Shown piece by piece: positions 51,446 to 60,426 of a stretch of 64,000 nt of DNA. Both the position numbers and the translations under genes were made by a program. This stretch comes from Nitrospirillum sp034653275. Its GTDB lineage: Bacteria; Pseudomonadota; Alphaproteobacteria; Azospirillales; Azospirillaceae. The notes beneath the pieces were generated by a model. It was not told the origin of the DNA. It did no database searches and was given only the letters and a program-made list of their open reading frames with translations. The stretch covers positions 620,001-684,000 of the forward strand of contig NZ_JAYEES010000001.1 in NCBI RefSeq assembly GCF_034653275.1, in the 5' to 3' direction. The first letter of the stretch is position 1; each line of letters begins with the position of its first letter.

Positions 51446-52414
51446 TTAAAGGTCCACCACCAGCATTTCGCTGACCGCGCGGGAACAGCAGGGGGTGAAC
51501 AGGCGGTTGGCCTTATGCTCCGCCTCCGTCAGGACGCAGTCGCGATGTTCCGGCGTGCCGTCCAGCACGCCAGTGATGCAGGCGCCGCACACCCCTTCGG
51601 CGCAGGAAATGGGCAGTTCCACATTGGCGCCGGCCAGGGCCTCGGCCGCCGTCTGGTCCGCCATGACGGGGATAACGGCACCGGTGGAGCGCAGGCGCAG
51701 CAGGAAAGGGCGGTTGGCCCCGGCATTCGCCCCGGCATCGGCGGCGAAACGCTCCAAATGGACATGGCTTTCCGGCCAGCCCAGCCCCTGGGCGGTGGCG
51801 GTCGCCGCATCCAGCAGCGTTGCGGGGCCGCAGAGGTAGAGATGGCGGCCGGGTGCCGGCGGGCCGATCAGCCGGGCCAGGTCGGGCCGTCCCGTTTCCG
51901 CCGTCACGTGCAGGTGCAGGTTCTCCGGCCCCACCGCCTGGCGGGTGGCATCCAGCAAGGCGGCCCGGTCGCGCCGGCGCACCACGTAATGCAGCGTGAC
52001 GCCGCCATCCCCCGCCAGGTGGGACGCCATGGACAGCAGGGGCGTGATGCCGATGCCACCGGCGATCATGACGTGCGCGGTCGCCCCCGCCGCCAGGGTG
52101 AACAGGGCGCGGGGTCGGCGGATGCGCACGGTGTCGCCCGCCGCGATCGCGTCGCACAGGGTGCGCGATCCGCCACGGCCGTCGGCCTCCCGCTGCACGG
52201 CGATGCCATAGCGGTGGGTGTCGGCCGGCGCGCTGTATAGGGAGTACTGGCGCGTCAGGCCGGTGCCATCCACCGCCACGTCGATGTGCGCGCCAGGCTG
52301 GAAGGCGGGCAGGGGGCCGCCCGCCGGGTCGGCCAGGTCGAACAGGAAGACGTCGCCGCCGTCCCGCACCTTGGCGGTGACGCGCACGGGGAACCAGTCA
52401 TCGGCGCCGGTCAT
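51446..52414 (-). CDS. VanB-type oxygenase reductase (FMN/NAD and 2Fe-2S)
   Basis: Electron-transfer partner of a Rieske oxygenase, 322 residues. The flavin domain has RQYSLYSAPADTHRYGIAVQ. The NAD domain has HVMIAGGIGITPLLSMASHL and LYLCGPATLLDAA. The C-terminal plant-type ferredoxin has the cluster cysteines in SCAEGVCGACITG and a fourth Cys in HRDCVLTEAE or TPCCSRAV. The domain order matches phthalate and vanillate demethylase reductases (class IA). It is last in the minus-strand operon, ten bases after the extradiol dioxygenase gene, and presumably serves the Rieske protein at 53365. Confidence 0.92.
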   Translation of the reverse strand: MTGADDWFPVRVTAKVRDGGDVFLFDLADPAGGPLPAFQPGAHIDVAVDGTGLTRQYSLYSAPADTHRYGIAVQREADGRGGSRTLCDAIAAGDTVRIRRPRALFTLAAGATAHVMIAGGIGITPLLSMASHLAGDGGVTLHYVVRRRDRAALLDATRQAVGPENLHLHVTAETGRPDLARLIGPPAPGRHLYLCGPATLLDAATATAQGLGWPESHVHLERFAADAGANAGANRPFLLRLRSTGAVIPVMADQTAAEALAGANVELPISCAEGVCGACITGVLDGTPEHRDCVLTEAEHKANRLFTPCCSRAVSEMLVVDL

Positions 52415-52424
52415 CGTGCCCCCC

Positions 52425-53216
52425 TCAGGCGGCCAGGTCGCCGAAGGCGACGCTCAGCATGCTGAGCGAGCCGTGTTCCACCCGGTCGTTGACCAGGGTC
52501 ACGGCATCGCCCGGCTGGCGGGTGCCCAGCACGTAGAGGAAGGGCAGGAAATGGTCGGGCGACGGGATGCTGGCGGCCGCGTCCGGCCCCGCCTTCTGGA
52601 AGTCGATCATGGGCTGGGGCGTGTCGCTGGCGATGCACCGCTTCACCAGGTCGTTGAAGCGGGCCGCCCAGGGATAGGGCGGGGTGCTGGGGTCCCAGTT
52701 CATGCGCCCCAGGTTGTGCACCACGTTGCCGGTGCCGACGATCAACACGCCCTCGTCGCGCAGGGCCGCCAGTTTCCGACCCACCTCGAAATGGTGGGCG
52801 GCCGGCTGGGTCCCGTCCATGCTCAGCTGCACCACCGGGATGTCGGCCTTGGGGAAGGCCTTCACCAGCACCGACCAGGTGCCGTGGTCCAGGCCCCACT
52901 TCTGGTCCTGGATCACCGCCAGGGGGGCCAGCACCTCCGCCACGCGCTGGGCCAGGGCCGGGCTGCCCGGCGCCGGATAGCGGACATCGAACAGGGCCTG
53001 GGGAAAGGCGCCGAAATCATGGATGGTGGGCGGCCGCTCCATGGCCGTCACCGCCGTGCCCCGGGTGTACCAGTGGGCGGAGATGACCAGGATGGCTTTG
53101 GGCCGTCCCAGCCGGGTGCCGAGACGCACCCATTCCCGGGTGCAGACGTTGTCCTCCAGGGCGTTCATGGGGCTGCCATGGCCGAAGAAGATGGTGGGCA
53201 GGCGGTTGGTGGTCAT
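52425..53216 (-). CDS. DOPA-type extradiol dioxygenase (LigB/YgiD family)
   Basis: A 263-residue class III extradiol dioxygenase related to E. coli YgiD and plant DODA, which opens L-DOPA at the 4,5 bond. Metal-binding and catalytic histidines are in FFGHGSPMNAL, VISAHWYTRGT, GTGNVVHNLG and NDRVEHGSLS. Its presence inside a Rieske oxygenase operon suggests it cleaves the catechol-like product of that oxygenase rather than acting as a house-keeping DODA. The native substrate is not deducible. Confidence 0.88.
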   Translation of the reverse strand: MTTNRLPTIFFGHGSPMNALEDNVCTREWVRLGTRLGRPKAILVISAHWYTRGTAVTAMERPPTIHDFGAFPQALFDVRYPAPGSPALAQRVAEVLAPLAVIQDQKWGLDHGTWSVLVKAFPKADIPVVQLSMDGTQPAAHHFEVGRKLAALRDEGVLIVGTGNVVHNLGRMNWDPSTPPYPWAARFNDLVKRCIASDTPQPMIDFQKAGPDAAASIPSPDHFLPFLYVLGTRQPGDAVTLVNDRVEHGSLSMLSVAFGDLAA

Positions 53217-53364
53217 CTTTTTAGTCCCTCAGGCGGCGGGAGCCGGCGTCCGCCGGCTTGCCTTGTCCTCGATTTCCGGTCCGCTGACGCTTCCCCGAAA
53301 TCTCCGGCGGCCGCGGTCGCGGCCTGGCGGCACGGGGGCGCGCCTCGCGCCGCGCTTGTAAGGT

Positions 53365-54552
53365 TCAGGCGGCGGGCTTGGTGCGGGCCCAGGTCTCCTG
53401 GTAGCGGCGCACCAGCCAGCCGTTGAATTCCCGCTGCGCCTGTTCCTGCCAGGAATAGCGGCCGCGGATGGCGTGGCGGGAGCGCAGGCCCACCTGCACC
53501 ATCTCGTCCACATGCAGATCCTGGGCGATGATGGCGGCGGTGGAATGCTTGTTCATCGCCAGCTTGTCGTCGAACAGCGGGTCCTCCAGCGCGCCCGGCG
53601 CCACCAGATAGCCCTGGTCCATCAGGTGCGTCTCCGCCCCATCCGCCCGCAGGATCAGATAGATGATCATGTCGCTGGTGATGACCAGGGATAATGTGGG
53701 CGGCACGTTGACGAACAGCATGCGGTTGCGCTCCGCTTCCCCCAGCGCGGGGAAGACCGGCAGGATGGCCTTCTGCGTGGGGTTGAAGCTGGCGTCGGCG
53801 TGCAGGGTGCCGTTGGTGCGGTAATAGCCCGCCGTGTCGGCCGGCAGGTCGTCGGGGAAGGCCGCCAGGCGCGAGGGCACGAAGTCATGCAGGGCGCCGC
53901 CGTGCAGGCGGTTGGCGTGATAGCCGTCGTTGTTGTTCTCGAACATCACCTTCCAGTTCCATGGGAACTTGATGTTGCGATCGGGGGCCGGGCCGTTCAG
54001 CGTCGCCATGGAATAGGGGGCCATCACCCCCTCCAGCGCCGTCAGCCGGGGGGCCAAGGCGGGGGCGTCCAGGTCGAAGTTGATGAAGATGAAGCCGTGC
54101 CAGACTTCGACCTTGAACTGGGGAAGCTTGATGTCCTTCTTGTCGAAGTTACAGGTCTTTTCCATGGCTGGCGCGCCGATCAGCTGGCCGTCCAGCCCAT
54201 AGGACCAGTGGTGGTAGGGGCAGAGGAAGGCCCGGGTGTTGCCCTGGCCCTCCGCCACCAGCATGGCCCGGTGCTGGCAGACGCTGGACATGGCGCGGAT
54301 CACGCCGTCGCGGCCGCGCGCCACCACGATGGGTTCGTCGATGATGCTGGTGGTGAAGTAGTCGCCGGCCTCCTTCACCCAGGATTCTCGGCCCACGCAC
54401 AGCCATTCGTGATTGAACAGCGCCTCTTTCTCGAACTCATAGAATTCGCGGTCGGTGTAGCACAACGGCGGCAAGGTCTCCGCCGCCTCCACGCCCAGGG
54501 CCGAACTGTCCAGGCCTTTGAAAAAGGCGTCATTCAGGAAAGAGTGCTTCAT
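53365..54552 (-). CDS. Rieske non-haem iron oxygenase, alpha subunit
   Basis: Ring-hydroxylating or demethylating oxygenase of 395 residues. The Rieske cluster ligands are Cys92/His94 (SVCQHRAM) and Cys111/His114 (FLCPYHHW). The catalytic iron site NNNDGYHANRLHGG gives bridging Asp209, His212 and His217 with the usual H-x4-H spacing. The start at 54552 is the family-like MKHSFLNDAFFKGL; the in-frame codons up to 54699 are GC-rich junk overlapping the formamidase-like gene. No small beta subunit is present, so it is a homo-oligomeric alpha-only type. It sits between the formamidase-like and extradiol genes. Confidence 0.93.
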   Translation of the reverse strand: MKHSFLNDAFFKGLDSSALGVEAAETLPPLCYTDREFYEFEKEALFNHEWLCVGRESWVKEAGDYFTTSIIDEPIVVARGRDGVIRAMSSVCQHRAMLVAEGQGNTRAFLCPYHHWSYGLDGQLIGAPAMEKTCNFDKKDIKLPQFKVEVWHGFIFINFDLDAPALAPRLTALEGVMAPYSMATLNGPAPDRNIKFPWNWKVMFENNNDGYHANRLHGGALHDFVPSRLAAFPDDLPADTAGYYRTNGTLHADASFNPTQKAILPVFPALGEAERNRMLFVNVPPTLSLVITSDMIIYLILRADGAETHLMDQGYLVAPGALEDPLFDDKLAMNKHSTAAIIAQDLHVDEMVQVGLRSRHAIRGRYSWQEQAQREFNGWLVRRYQETWARTKPAA

Positions 54553-54655
54553 CGTTTGAACCCCCACGCCATGCCCCTCGGGCCTTTGGGGCGCCCCGGG
54601 CTCCGCCGCCCGGGCGCCGCGCCCGCGGCCCCTCGTTTGTGTGATTGTCGCGGCC

Positions 54656-55735
54656 TCAGTCCCCGCGCGGCGGGAACACGCCGCGGGGAATGCGCACATG
54701 GATGCCCTGGGTTCCGTCCACCACCTGGGTGACGCCGAAGTCGGCCGCGATGCTCATCAGCGAATAGGCGTCGTCGCGGCTGAGGTTCTGCTGCTCGGTC
54801 AGCAGCTTCAGCATGTCGACCGAGGCGTTGCGCATGGCCACGTTCAGGTCGGGATCGAAGCCGTGGACGATCCAGCAGTCCGGCGTTTCCAACAGCGGGG
54901 ACGGGAAGCGGAAATCCTTGCGCAGGAAGACCTGGAACAGGACGTTCAGCGAGGCCTCGATGGCGGTGCCGCTCAGTTCGCCGTCACCTTGCGAGACGTG
55001 CGGGTCGCCGATGGAGAACAGCGCGCCGTCGACCTGGACGGGATAATACATCGTGGCGCCGGCGCCGATGCGCCAGTTGTCGATGTTGCCGCCGTGCAGG
55101 CCCGGCGGGATGGTGCTGACCCGGCCGGCCACGTCCGGCGCCACGCCGGCCGTGCCCAGATGGGGGCGTACCGGCACCCGCACGCCGGGCAGGGCCTTCT
55201 GCCGGTCGCATTCCGGGCAGTTGGTGATCTTGCCCGGCACATCGTAGCGGCCGGGAAAATCGTAGGCGTAGAGGGCGTGGGCCTGCTGGCTCATGGCGTC
55301 GATCTCATAGATAGTCACCCGCTCCTTCTCCCCCATCTCCTTGAACAGGTGGCCCCAGTTGGCCGCCAGGTTGGAACCGTAGCGGGTGCGCGGCGTCATC
55401 TTCAGGTAGTGGACCTCCAGCATGTCGCCGGGCTTGGCGCCCTCGACATGGATGGGGCCGGTCATGATGTGGACGCCCGGGTTGCGGTCGGCCTCGGGGA
55501 TTTCCTTGAAGATGCGGGCCACCGCCTCATCCATCATCAGGTCCGGGGCGTCGCCGGCATGGTGGGTGATGGCCTCCGCCTGGATGATGTCGCCGCTCTT
55601 GACCGTCAGGGCCGGCGCCTGGTCGGGGGTGAAATAGCCCCAGTGCACGGTGCGCGGCGTGGCCGGCAGCAGGTGCAGCGTCGGCCGGATCTTGTGCCGT
55701 TCCGCCGCAGCGGCGCGATCCAATTGAACGGTCAT
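54656..55735 (-). CDS. Acetamidase/formamidase family protein
   Basis: A 359-residue amide hydrolase of the FmdA/AmdA family, which releases ammonia from formamide or small amides. Family stretches are LTVKSGDIIQAEAITHHAGD, HIMTGPIHVEGAKPGDMLEV, IPPGLHGGNIDNWRIGAGAT and ALFSIGDPHVSQGDGELSGT, the latter two carrying metal and active-site residues. It is first in the minus-strand arm. In this setting it could remove a formyl or amide nitrogen after ring opening, which is inference. Confidence 0.9.
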   Translation of the reverse strand: MTVQLDRAAAAERHKIRPTLHLLPATPRTVHWGYFTPDQAPALTVKSGDIIQAEAITHHAGDAPDLMMDEAVARIFKEIPEADRNPGVHIMTGPIHVEGAKPGDMLEVHYLKMTPRTRYGSNLAANWGHLFKEMGEKERVTIYEIDAMSQQAHALYAYDFPGRYDVPGKITNCPECDRQKALPGVRVPVRPHLGTAGVAPDVAGRVSTIPPGLHGGNIDNWRIGAGATMYYPVQVDGALFSIGDPHVSQGDGELSGTAIEASLNVLFQVFLRKDFRFPSPLLETPDCWIVHGFDPDLNVAMRNASVDMLKLLTEQQNLSRDDAYSLMSIAADFGVTQVVDGTQGIHVRIPRGVFPPRGD

Positions 55736-55968
55736 GGGTCCCCCTGGTTCAAGCGTCCGGGCGGCCCCGCTGGGGACGCCCTCATGGGGAAAACCTTAGG
55801 GCCGCCCGATGCGGCGATCTTGCCTGCACGCGCATGGCCGCTTTCGCCAGCACGCCGCCGCCGTCCCATGGTTCCGCCCGGGCAAGCTTTCATGCGTTAA
55901 TCGGCAAGAGCGGGGGGAACGGGGCCGCCTATGATCCCCCTCGACAGCACCCGCGCGCAACGGCGGGG

Positions 55969-55994
55969 CCAAGCAACGCATCCAAGCAACGCAT
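55969..55994 (+). repeat. 13-bp perfect tandem repeat before the M20 gene
   Basis: CCAAGCAACGCAT occurs twice without a gap (55969-55981, 55982-55994), ending 17 bases before the M20 hydrolase start in the divergent promoter region of the two catabolic arms. It may be a regulator site or a slippage duplication. Confidence 0.6.
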
Positions 55995-56011
55995 GGGGCA
56001 GGGGATAGGGT

Positions 56012-57313
56012 ATGACGATGCATGACGCCGCGTTGGCGGTTTCCGATGAAGAGGCCGCCGCCATCACCAAGGCCATCGACCGGGATGAGCTGGTGAAACT
56101 GGTGCTGGACCTGTGCGGCATCCCCTCGCCCATGCGCCAGGAGCGGCAGGCCGGCGAGTTCGTCCACGGCTGGATGGCGGAAAACGGCTTCGCCCCCCGC
56201 AAGGCCGGGCTGCTGGAGCATCGCTTCAACGTCATTGGCACCTATGGCGGCAAGGGCGACGGCCCCAACCTGCTGTTCACCAGCCACCTGGACACCGAAA
56301 GCCCGTTTTATGATGAGACGGACCAGTACACCTATCGCCCGGAAACGGTGGCGGATCCCCAGTGGCTGGGCGCCTGGCTGGAGGGGGAGACCTTTTTCGG
56401 CCACGCCGTGGGCAACGACCGCGGCCCCATGGCCTGCTTCCTGATGGCGGCCAAGGCCCTGAAGAAGGCCGGCATCGATCTCAGCGGCCTCATATACCTG
56501 ACGGCCTGCCCGGGTGAGATCGGGCCGGAACCGGCGGAGGAGAGGGGCGGCGTCGATTATCTGGGCAAGGAACTGGGCGCCTGCTACCTGATGTCCCACG
56601 GCGGGGTGGCGCCGGACTACGTCATCTCGGCCGAGGGCACGGACTTCGGCGTCAACTGGACGGCCTGCGGCTATGCCGATTTCCGCGTCACGATTTATGG
56701 CCAGGGGGTGTTCACGCCGCTGCTGACCCATCCCGAGGCGCTGGCCGACCATCCCAGCCCCCTGGTCAAGGTGGCGCCGGCCATCGAGATCATCCAGCGC
56801 TGGGCGCGGGAGTATGAGGTGAAGCACCGGTTCGAGGGGCCCGGCGGCACCGCCGTGCCCAAGGTGCAGATCGGCGCCATCCGGGGCGGCACGCCGCAGG
56901 CCATGGGGGCGGCGAGCGAGGTGTGCAACGTCTATGTCCAGGTGGCGCTGACCCCGGTGCAGACCATCGCCGCCGTGGACCGCGACCTGAAGCGCGCCTT
57001 CCGCGAGGCGGGCTTCGGTGACGTCAAAATCCAACCCTACACCGTGCGCCATGGCTTCACCGCCGACCCGGACGCGGTGCGACCGCTGCAAATGGCTTTG
57101 GACCATGCCCATGGCCGGGTGCGCGGGGGGGCGCAGCCCATCAGCGATTCCGTCTATTCCAGCATGTGGCGCGACCACAACGTCTTCAACATGAACCGCA
57201 TCCCGTCCGTGACCATGGGACCGCGCCGCTGGCGGCCCAGCATCGACGACCTGGTGGATTGCACGCGCCTGTACGCCATGGCGGCGCTGGCGTTGTGCGG
57301 CCGGGCGCCGTGA
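56012..57313 (+). CDS. M20-family metallohydrolase
   Basis: A 433-residue co-catalytic zinc hydrolase of the ArgE/DapE/carboxypeptidase G2 clan, which cuts amide, carbamoyl or peptide bonds. The first metal motif is LLFTSHLDTESP (His92, Asp94), the bridging Asp is in GNDRGPMACF and the catalytic Glu in ACPGEIGPEPAEE; later ligands lie in YVISAEGTDFG and near the end. It overlaps the amidohydrolase gene by four bases (GTGA) and heads the plus-strand arm, so the two hydrolases are made together. Confidence 0.88.
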   Translation: MTMHDAALAVSDEEAAAITKAIDRDELVKLVLDLCGIPSPMRQERQAGEFVHGWMAENGFAPRKAGLLEHRFNVIGTYGGKGDGPNLLFTSHLDTESPFYDETDQYTYRPETVADPQWLGAWLEGETFFGHAVGNDRGPMACFLMAAKALKKAGIDLSGLIYLTACPGEIGPEPAEERGGVDYLGKELGACYLMSHGGVAPDYVISAEGTDFGVNWTACGYADFRVTIYGQGVFTPLLTHPEALADHPSPLVKVAPAIEIIQRWAREYEVKHRFEGPGGTAVPKVQIGAIRGGTPQAMGAASEVCNVYVQVALTPVQTIAAVDRDLKRAFREAGFGDVKIQPYTVRHGFTADPDAVRPLQMALDHAHGRVRGGAQPISDSVYSSMWRDHNVFNMNRIPSVTMGPRRWRPSIDDLVDCTRLYAMAALALCGRAP

Positions 57314-58707
57314 CAGGGGCCACCGTCCCCGCGTCGACGGCGCCCGATCTGCTGGTGCTGGGCGGCGACGTCGTCACCATGGATGCCAACCGCACGGTCT
57401 GGCGCCAGGGCGGGGTGGCCATCGCGGGTGGCGGGATCATCGCCGTGGACAAGGCCGAGGCGCTGCAGGCCCGTTGGCCGGCGGCGCCGGTGCTGGAGGC
57501 CGGGGGCGGCCTCATCACGCCGGGCCTGGTCAACGCGCACCAGCATCTGACGGGGGACCCGCTGGTGCGCAGCCTGATCCCCGACCGGCAGTCGTCGGAT
57601 GAGTCCATCTTCGGCTGGGCGGTGCCCATCCACGGCGCGCACACCGCCGATGATGATGAGCTGTCGGCCACGCTGACCGCTGTGGAATCCCTGAAATACG
57701 GCACCACCACGGTGGTGGAGGCCGGCACCGTGGCCCATCCCTTCCGCGTGGCCGCCGGCCTGGCCCATGTCGGGATCCGGGCGGCGGTGGGCTGCTGGGG
57801 CTGGGACGTGGCCGACGCCCCCCACGCGGCACCCACGCGGGAGGTGCTGGCCCGCCAGGCGGCCGTGCTGGACGGCCTGCCGAAAGGCGGCTTGGTGGAG
57901 GGGTGGGTGACCCTGGTGGGGCATGACCTCGCCAGCGATGCCCTGCTGGGCGAGGCCGCCGACCTCGCGCGGCGGCGGGGCGTGGGCATGACCATGCACA
58001 TCTCCCCCACCGAGGCCGATGTGGCGGCCTATCTGCGCCGGTCAGGGCGGCGGCCGCTGCTGCACTTGGCCGACCTGGGCGTGCTGGGCCCGCACCTGCT
58101 GCTGTCGCATGCCGTCTGGCTGGACGATGCCGAGATGGACGCCCTGCTGGCCAGCGACACGGCGGTGGCCTACTGCCCCTGGGCCTATCTGCGCCTGGCC
58201 CAGGGAGTCAGCCGGGCCGGACGCCATGCGGAAATGGTGTTGCGCGGCGGGCGGGTGGCGCTGGGCTGCGACGCGCCCAACGCCGGCGACCTGCCGGACA
58301 TCCACCGGGCTGCCGCCCTGGCCGCCGGCCTGGCGCGGGACATGAGCCTGGACGCCCATCGTTTCGGGGCCGATACGGCCTTCGCGCTGGCCACCATCGA
58401 TGGGGCGCGGGCCATAGGCATGGCCGACCGCATCGGCTCGCTGGAGGTGGGCAAGCGGGCCGACCTGGTGGTGCATGATCCCCATTCCGCCCCCTTCCTG
58501 GTGGCGGGCGATCCCGCCCTGCACCTGGTGTGGGGCACGGACGGCCGCTCCGTCCGCGACGTGGTGGTCGACGGCCGTGTCGTCGTGCGGGACGGCCGCT
58601 GCGTGAGCGTGGATGAGGACGCCCTCCGGCGAGAGGCGCGCGCCTCCCAGGCCGCGCTGCTGGCCCGCGCCGGCCTGACCCCGCGCCCGGCATGGCCGGT
58701 ACGCTGA
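57310..58707 (+). CDS. Deaminase-type amidohydrolase (TRZ/ATZ/cytosine deaminase group)
   Basis: A 465-residue amidohydrolase from a GTG at 57310 that overlaps the M20 stop. The metal His pair is H77/H79 in LVNAHQHLTGD. Other ligands fit MTMHISPTEADV, LLLSHAVWLDD and the Asp in ALGCDAPNAGD. The C-terminus has IGSLEVGKRADLVVHDP, typical of guanine, S-adenosylhomocysteine and triazine deaminases and hydrolases. It probably deaminates or dechlorinates an N-heterocycle or opens a related ring; the substrate is unknown. Confidence 0.88.
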   Translation: MTGATVPASTAPDLLVLGGDVVTMDANRTVWRQGGVAIAGGGIIAVDKAEALQARWPAAPVLEAGGGLITPGLVNAHQHLTGDPLVRSLIPDRQSSDESIFGWAVPIHGAHTADDDELSATLTAVESLKYGTTTVVEAGTVAHPFRVAAGLAHVGIRAAVGCWGWDVADAPHAAPTREVLARQAAVLDGLPKGGLVEGWVTLVGHDLASDALLGEAADLARRRGVGMTMHISPTEADVAAYLRRSGRRPLLHLADLGVLGPHLLLSHAVWLDDAEMDALLASDTAVAYCPWAYLRLAQGVSRAGRHAEMVLRGGRVALGCDAPNAGDLPDIHRAAALAAGLARDMSLDAHRFGADTAFALATIDGARAIGMADRIGSLEVGKRADLVVHDPHSAPFLVAGDPALHLVWGTDGRSVRDVVVDGRVVVRDGRCVSVDEDALRREARASQAALLARAGLTPRPAWPVR

Positions 58708-58861
58708 GTTGGTTAATTATTGAGCATTTTTAATATCGCTGTTTTTTTAGGCGATAGAACCGTTAACTGTGCCTATCATCACAGTGGGCGGACGTTTTCG
58801 GCATGAATTTGTTCGCCTGTTGGCAAGCGCGGCGACCGCATCGGCTGATAGCGTTTCGGTG

Positions 58862-60174
58862 ATGACTTACACCCATAAGCCCGGGAGTTTCCTGATGCGG
58901 CGAGAGTGGTTGGTCTTGGCGGCGGTGTCGTTGAGCTTCTTTTTCCTCAACGCCGCGACGTTCGCCTCGCTGGGCGTGGTGCTCTACACCATGGTCGGCG
59001 AGTTGCACTGGTCCTTCAAAGCGGCCGGTTTCAGCTTCTCCCTGCTGGGCATCGCCTGCGGCCTGTCCAGCGTCTTCCCCACCACGCTGATGAAGCGCAT
59101 CGGCCCCCGCTACACCATGGCCCTGGGGGGGCTGGTGCTGGTGGCGGCGTACATGCTGGCCTCGTATACCCATGGCCTGGTGGCCTTCTACGCGGCCATG
59201 CTGTTGCTGGGCCTGGGCTATTCGCTGACCGGCAACGTGCCGGCCATCTACGCCATCGCCTGCTGGTTCCCGCGCCGCTCGGCCCGCATGATCGGCCTCT
59301 ACCTCATGATCGGCGCCTTCGGCGGCGTGGTGGGCCCCCCCTGGCCCGCGCCATCGTCGCGTTCAGCGCGGACTGGCGCGTCTATTGGATGGAGATGGCC
59401 GGCGTCGCCGTGGCCGTCACCCTGGTCAACCTGCTCTGCCTGCGCGACCGCGCCATCGAGGCCGAGGCGCCCGCCGGTGCCGAGGGCGCGCCCGTCAGTG
59501 CGGCCGAGGCCACGGGGATCGGCTGGACCTACCGCAGCGCCATCGCCACGCCGCAGTTCCTGGCCGTGGCCGCCTCCATGACCATGACCATGGCCTGTGT
59601 CACCACCATCAACAGCGTGGCGCTGAACCATCTGGGCATTCTGGGCGTGGCGCCCGACACGGCGGCCTTCGCGCTGGCCGCCATGGCCCTGGTCATGACG
59701 GTGGCGAAGGGCGTCGCCGGGCCCCTGTGCGAGATCATGTCCACCCGGCGGCTGCTGGTCCTGGGCCTGGCGCTGCAGGTTGTGGGCATCGCCCTGTTCG
59801 CCCACGCCGGCACCCTGGTTGGCATCGGCGCCTTCGCCCTGGCCTTCGGCGTCGGCTGGGGCGTGGCCTACCTGGCCGCCAGCGTCCTGCTGCTGGAATA
59901 TTTCGGCAAGGACATCGGGTCCCAGGTGCTGGGCATGGTGTGGACCATCACCACCGTGGCGGCGGCGGGGCCGGTGGCGGCCGGCGCCATCGCCGACCAG
60001 CTCGGCACCTTCGCCCCCATCTTCTACCTGTACGCCGTACTGATGGTGGCGGCCATCGTGCCCTTGACGCTGCTGGGGCGGCCGGTGCTGGCCGGCGCCG
60101 GCCCTTTCGCCCGGCGCCCGGCCGTGCCGGATGACGGGACCCAGGGCGCGGTCGCCCAAGTGCCCGCGAGCTGA
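58862..60174 (+). pseudogene. Major facilitator transporter, single-base frameshift
   Basis: A 12-helix MFS permease split over two frames. The first half (REWLVLAAVSLSFFFLNAAT, through ARMIGLYLMIGAFGGVVG) covers about five helices. The second half continues in another frame from ARAIVAFSADWRVYWMEMAG to the stop at 60174 with the remaining helices. Adding one C to the C7 run at 59335-59341 gives GVVGPPLARAIVAFS and one protein of about 437 residues, the normal length. The loop LMKRIGPRYTMALGG fits the conserved MFS loop 2-3. The start is 58862 or 58895 (the latter has GGGAG upstream). Likely inner-membrane importer for the catabolic locus. Confidence 0.8.
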
Positions 60175-60211
60175 ACACGTTCAAAGAATAACAACATTAA
60201 ATCCGGCGATA

Positions 60212-60249
60212 TGGGCGCCGCCCGTGGCAAAGGCTGCGGGTGGCGCCCA
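60212..60249. terminator. GC-rich hairpin after the MFS gene
   Basis: TGGGCGCC (60212-60219) pairs with GGCGCCCA (60242-60249), with further G-C and G-U pairs inside. It lies 37 bases past the MFS stop and 178 bases before the receptor gene. No T-tract, so it may be weak or only partly terminating. Confidence 0.4.
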
Positions 60250-60426
60250 CGCGTCTGGCGATAAAGATAAAATAATGGACTGTGGCAGGGGTGCATGGTG
60301 GGTATGGGGAATGGTGAATTCAGGCAAATTCCCGGGCGTCCTATAACAAGAATACTTCGCGGGATGCCCGCATGCTTGTCCTCAAGACGATGCACATCGT
60401 CATCTACCAAAGAATGGGGGTCGGGC

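Noticed and set aside
53217..53364. Small gene between the Rieske and extradiol dioxygenase genes
   Set aside because: Only GC-rich inverted sequences are present; no frame with a ribosome site or plausible protein was found.
3610..59341. Phase variation by slipped homopolymers
   Set aside because: Runs of only 5-7 bases are short for contingency loci, the four genes have unrelated roles, and all four errors are in the same direction. Sequencing error is simpler.
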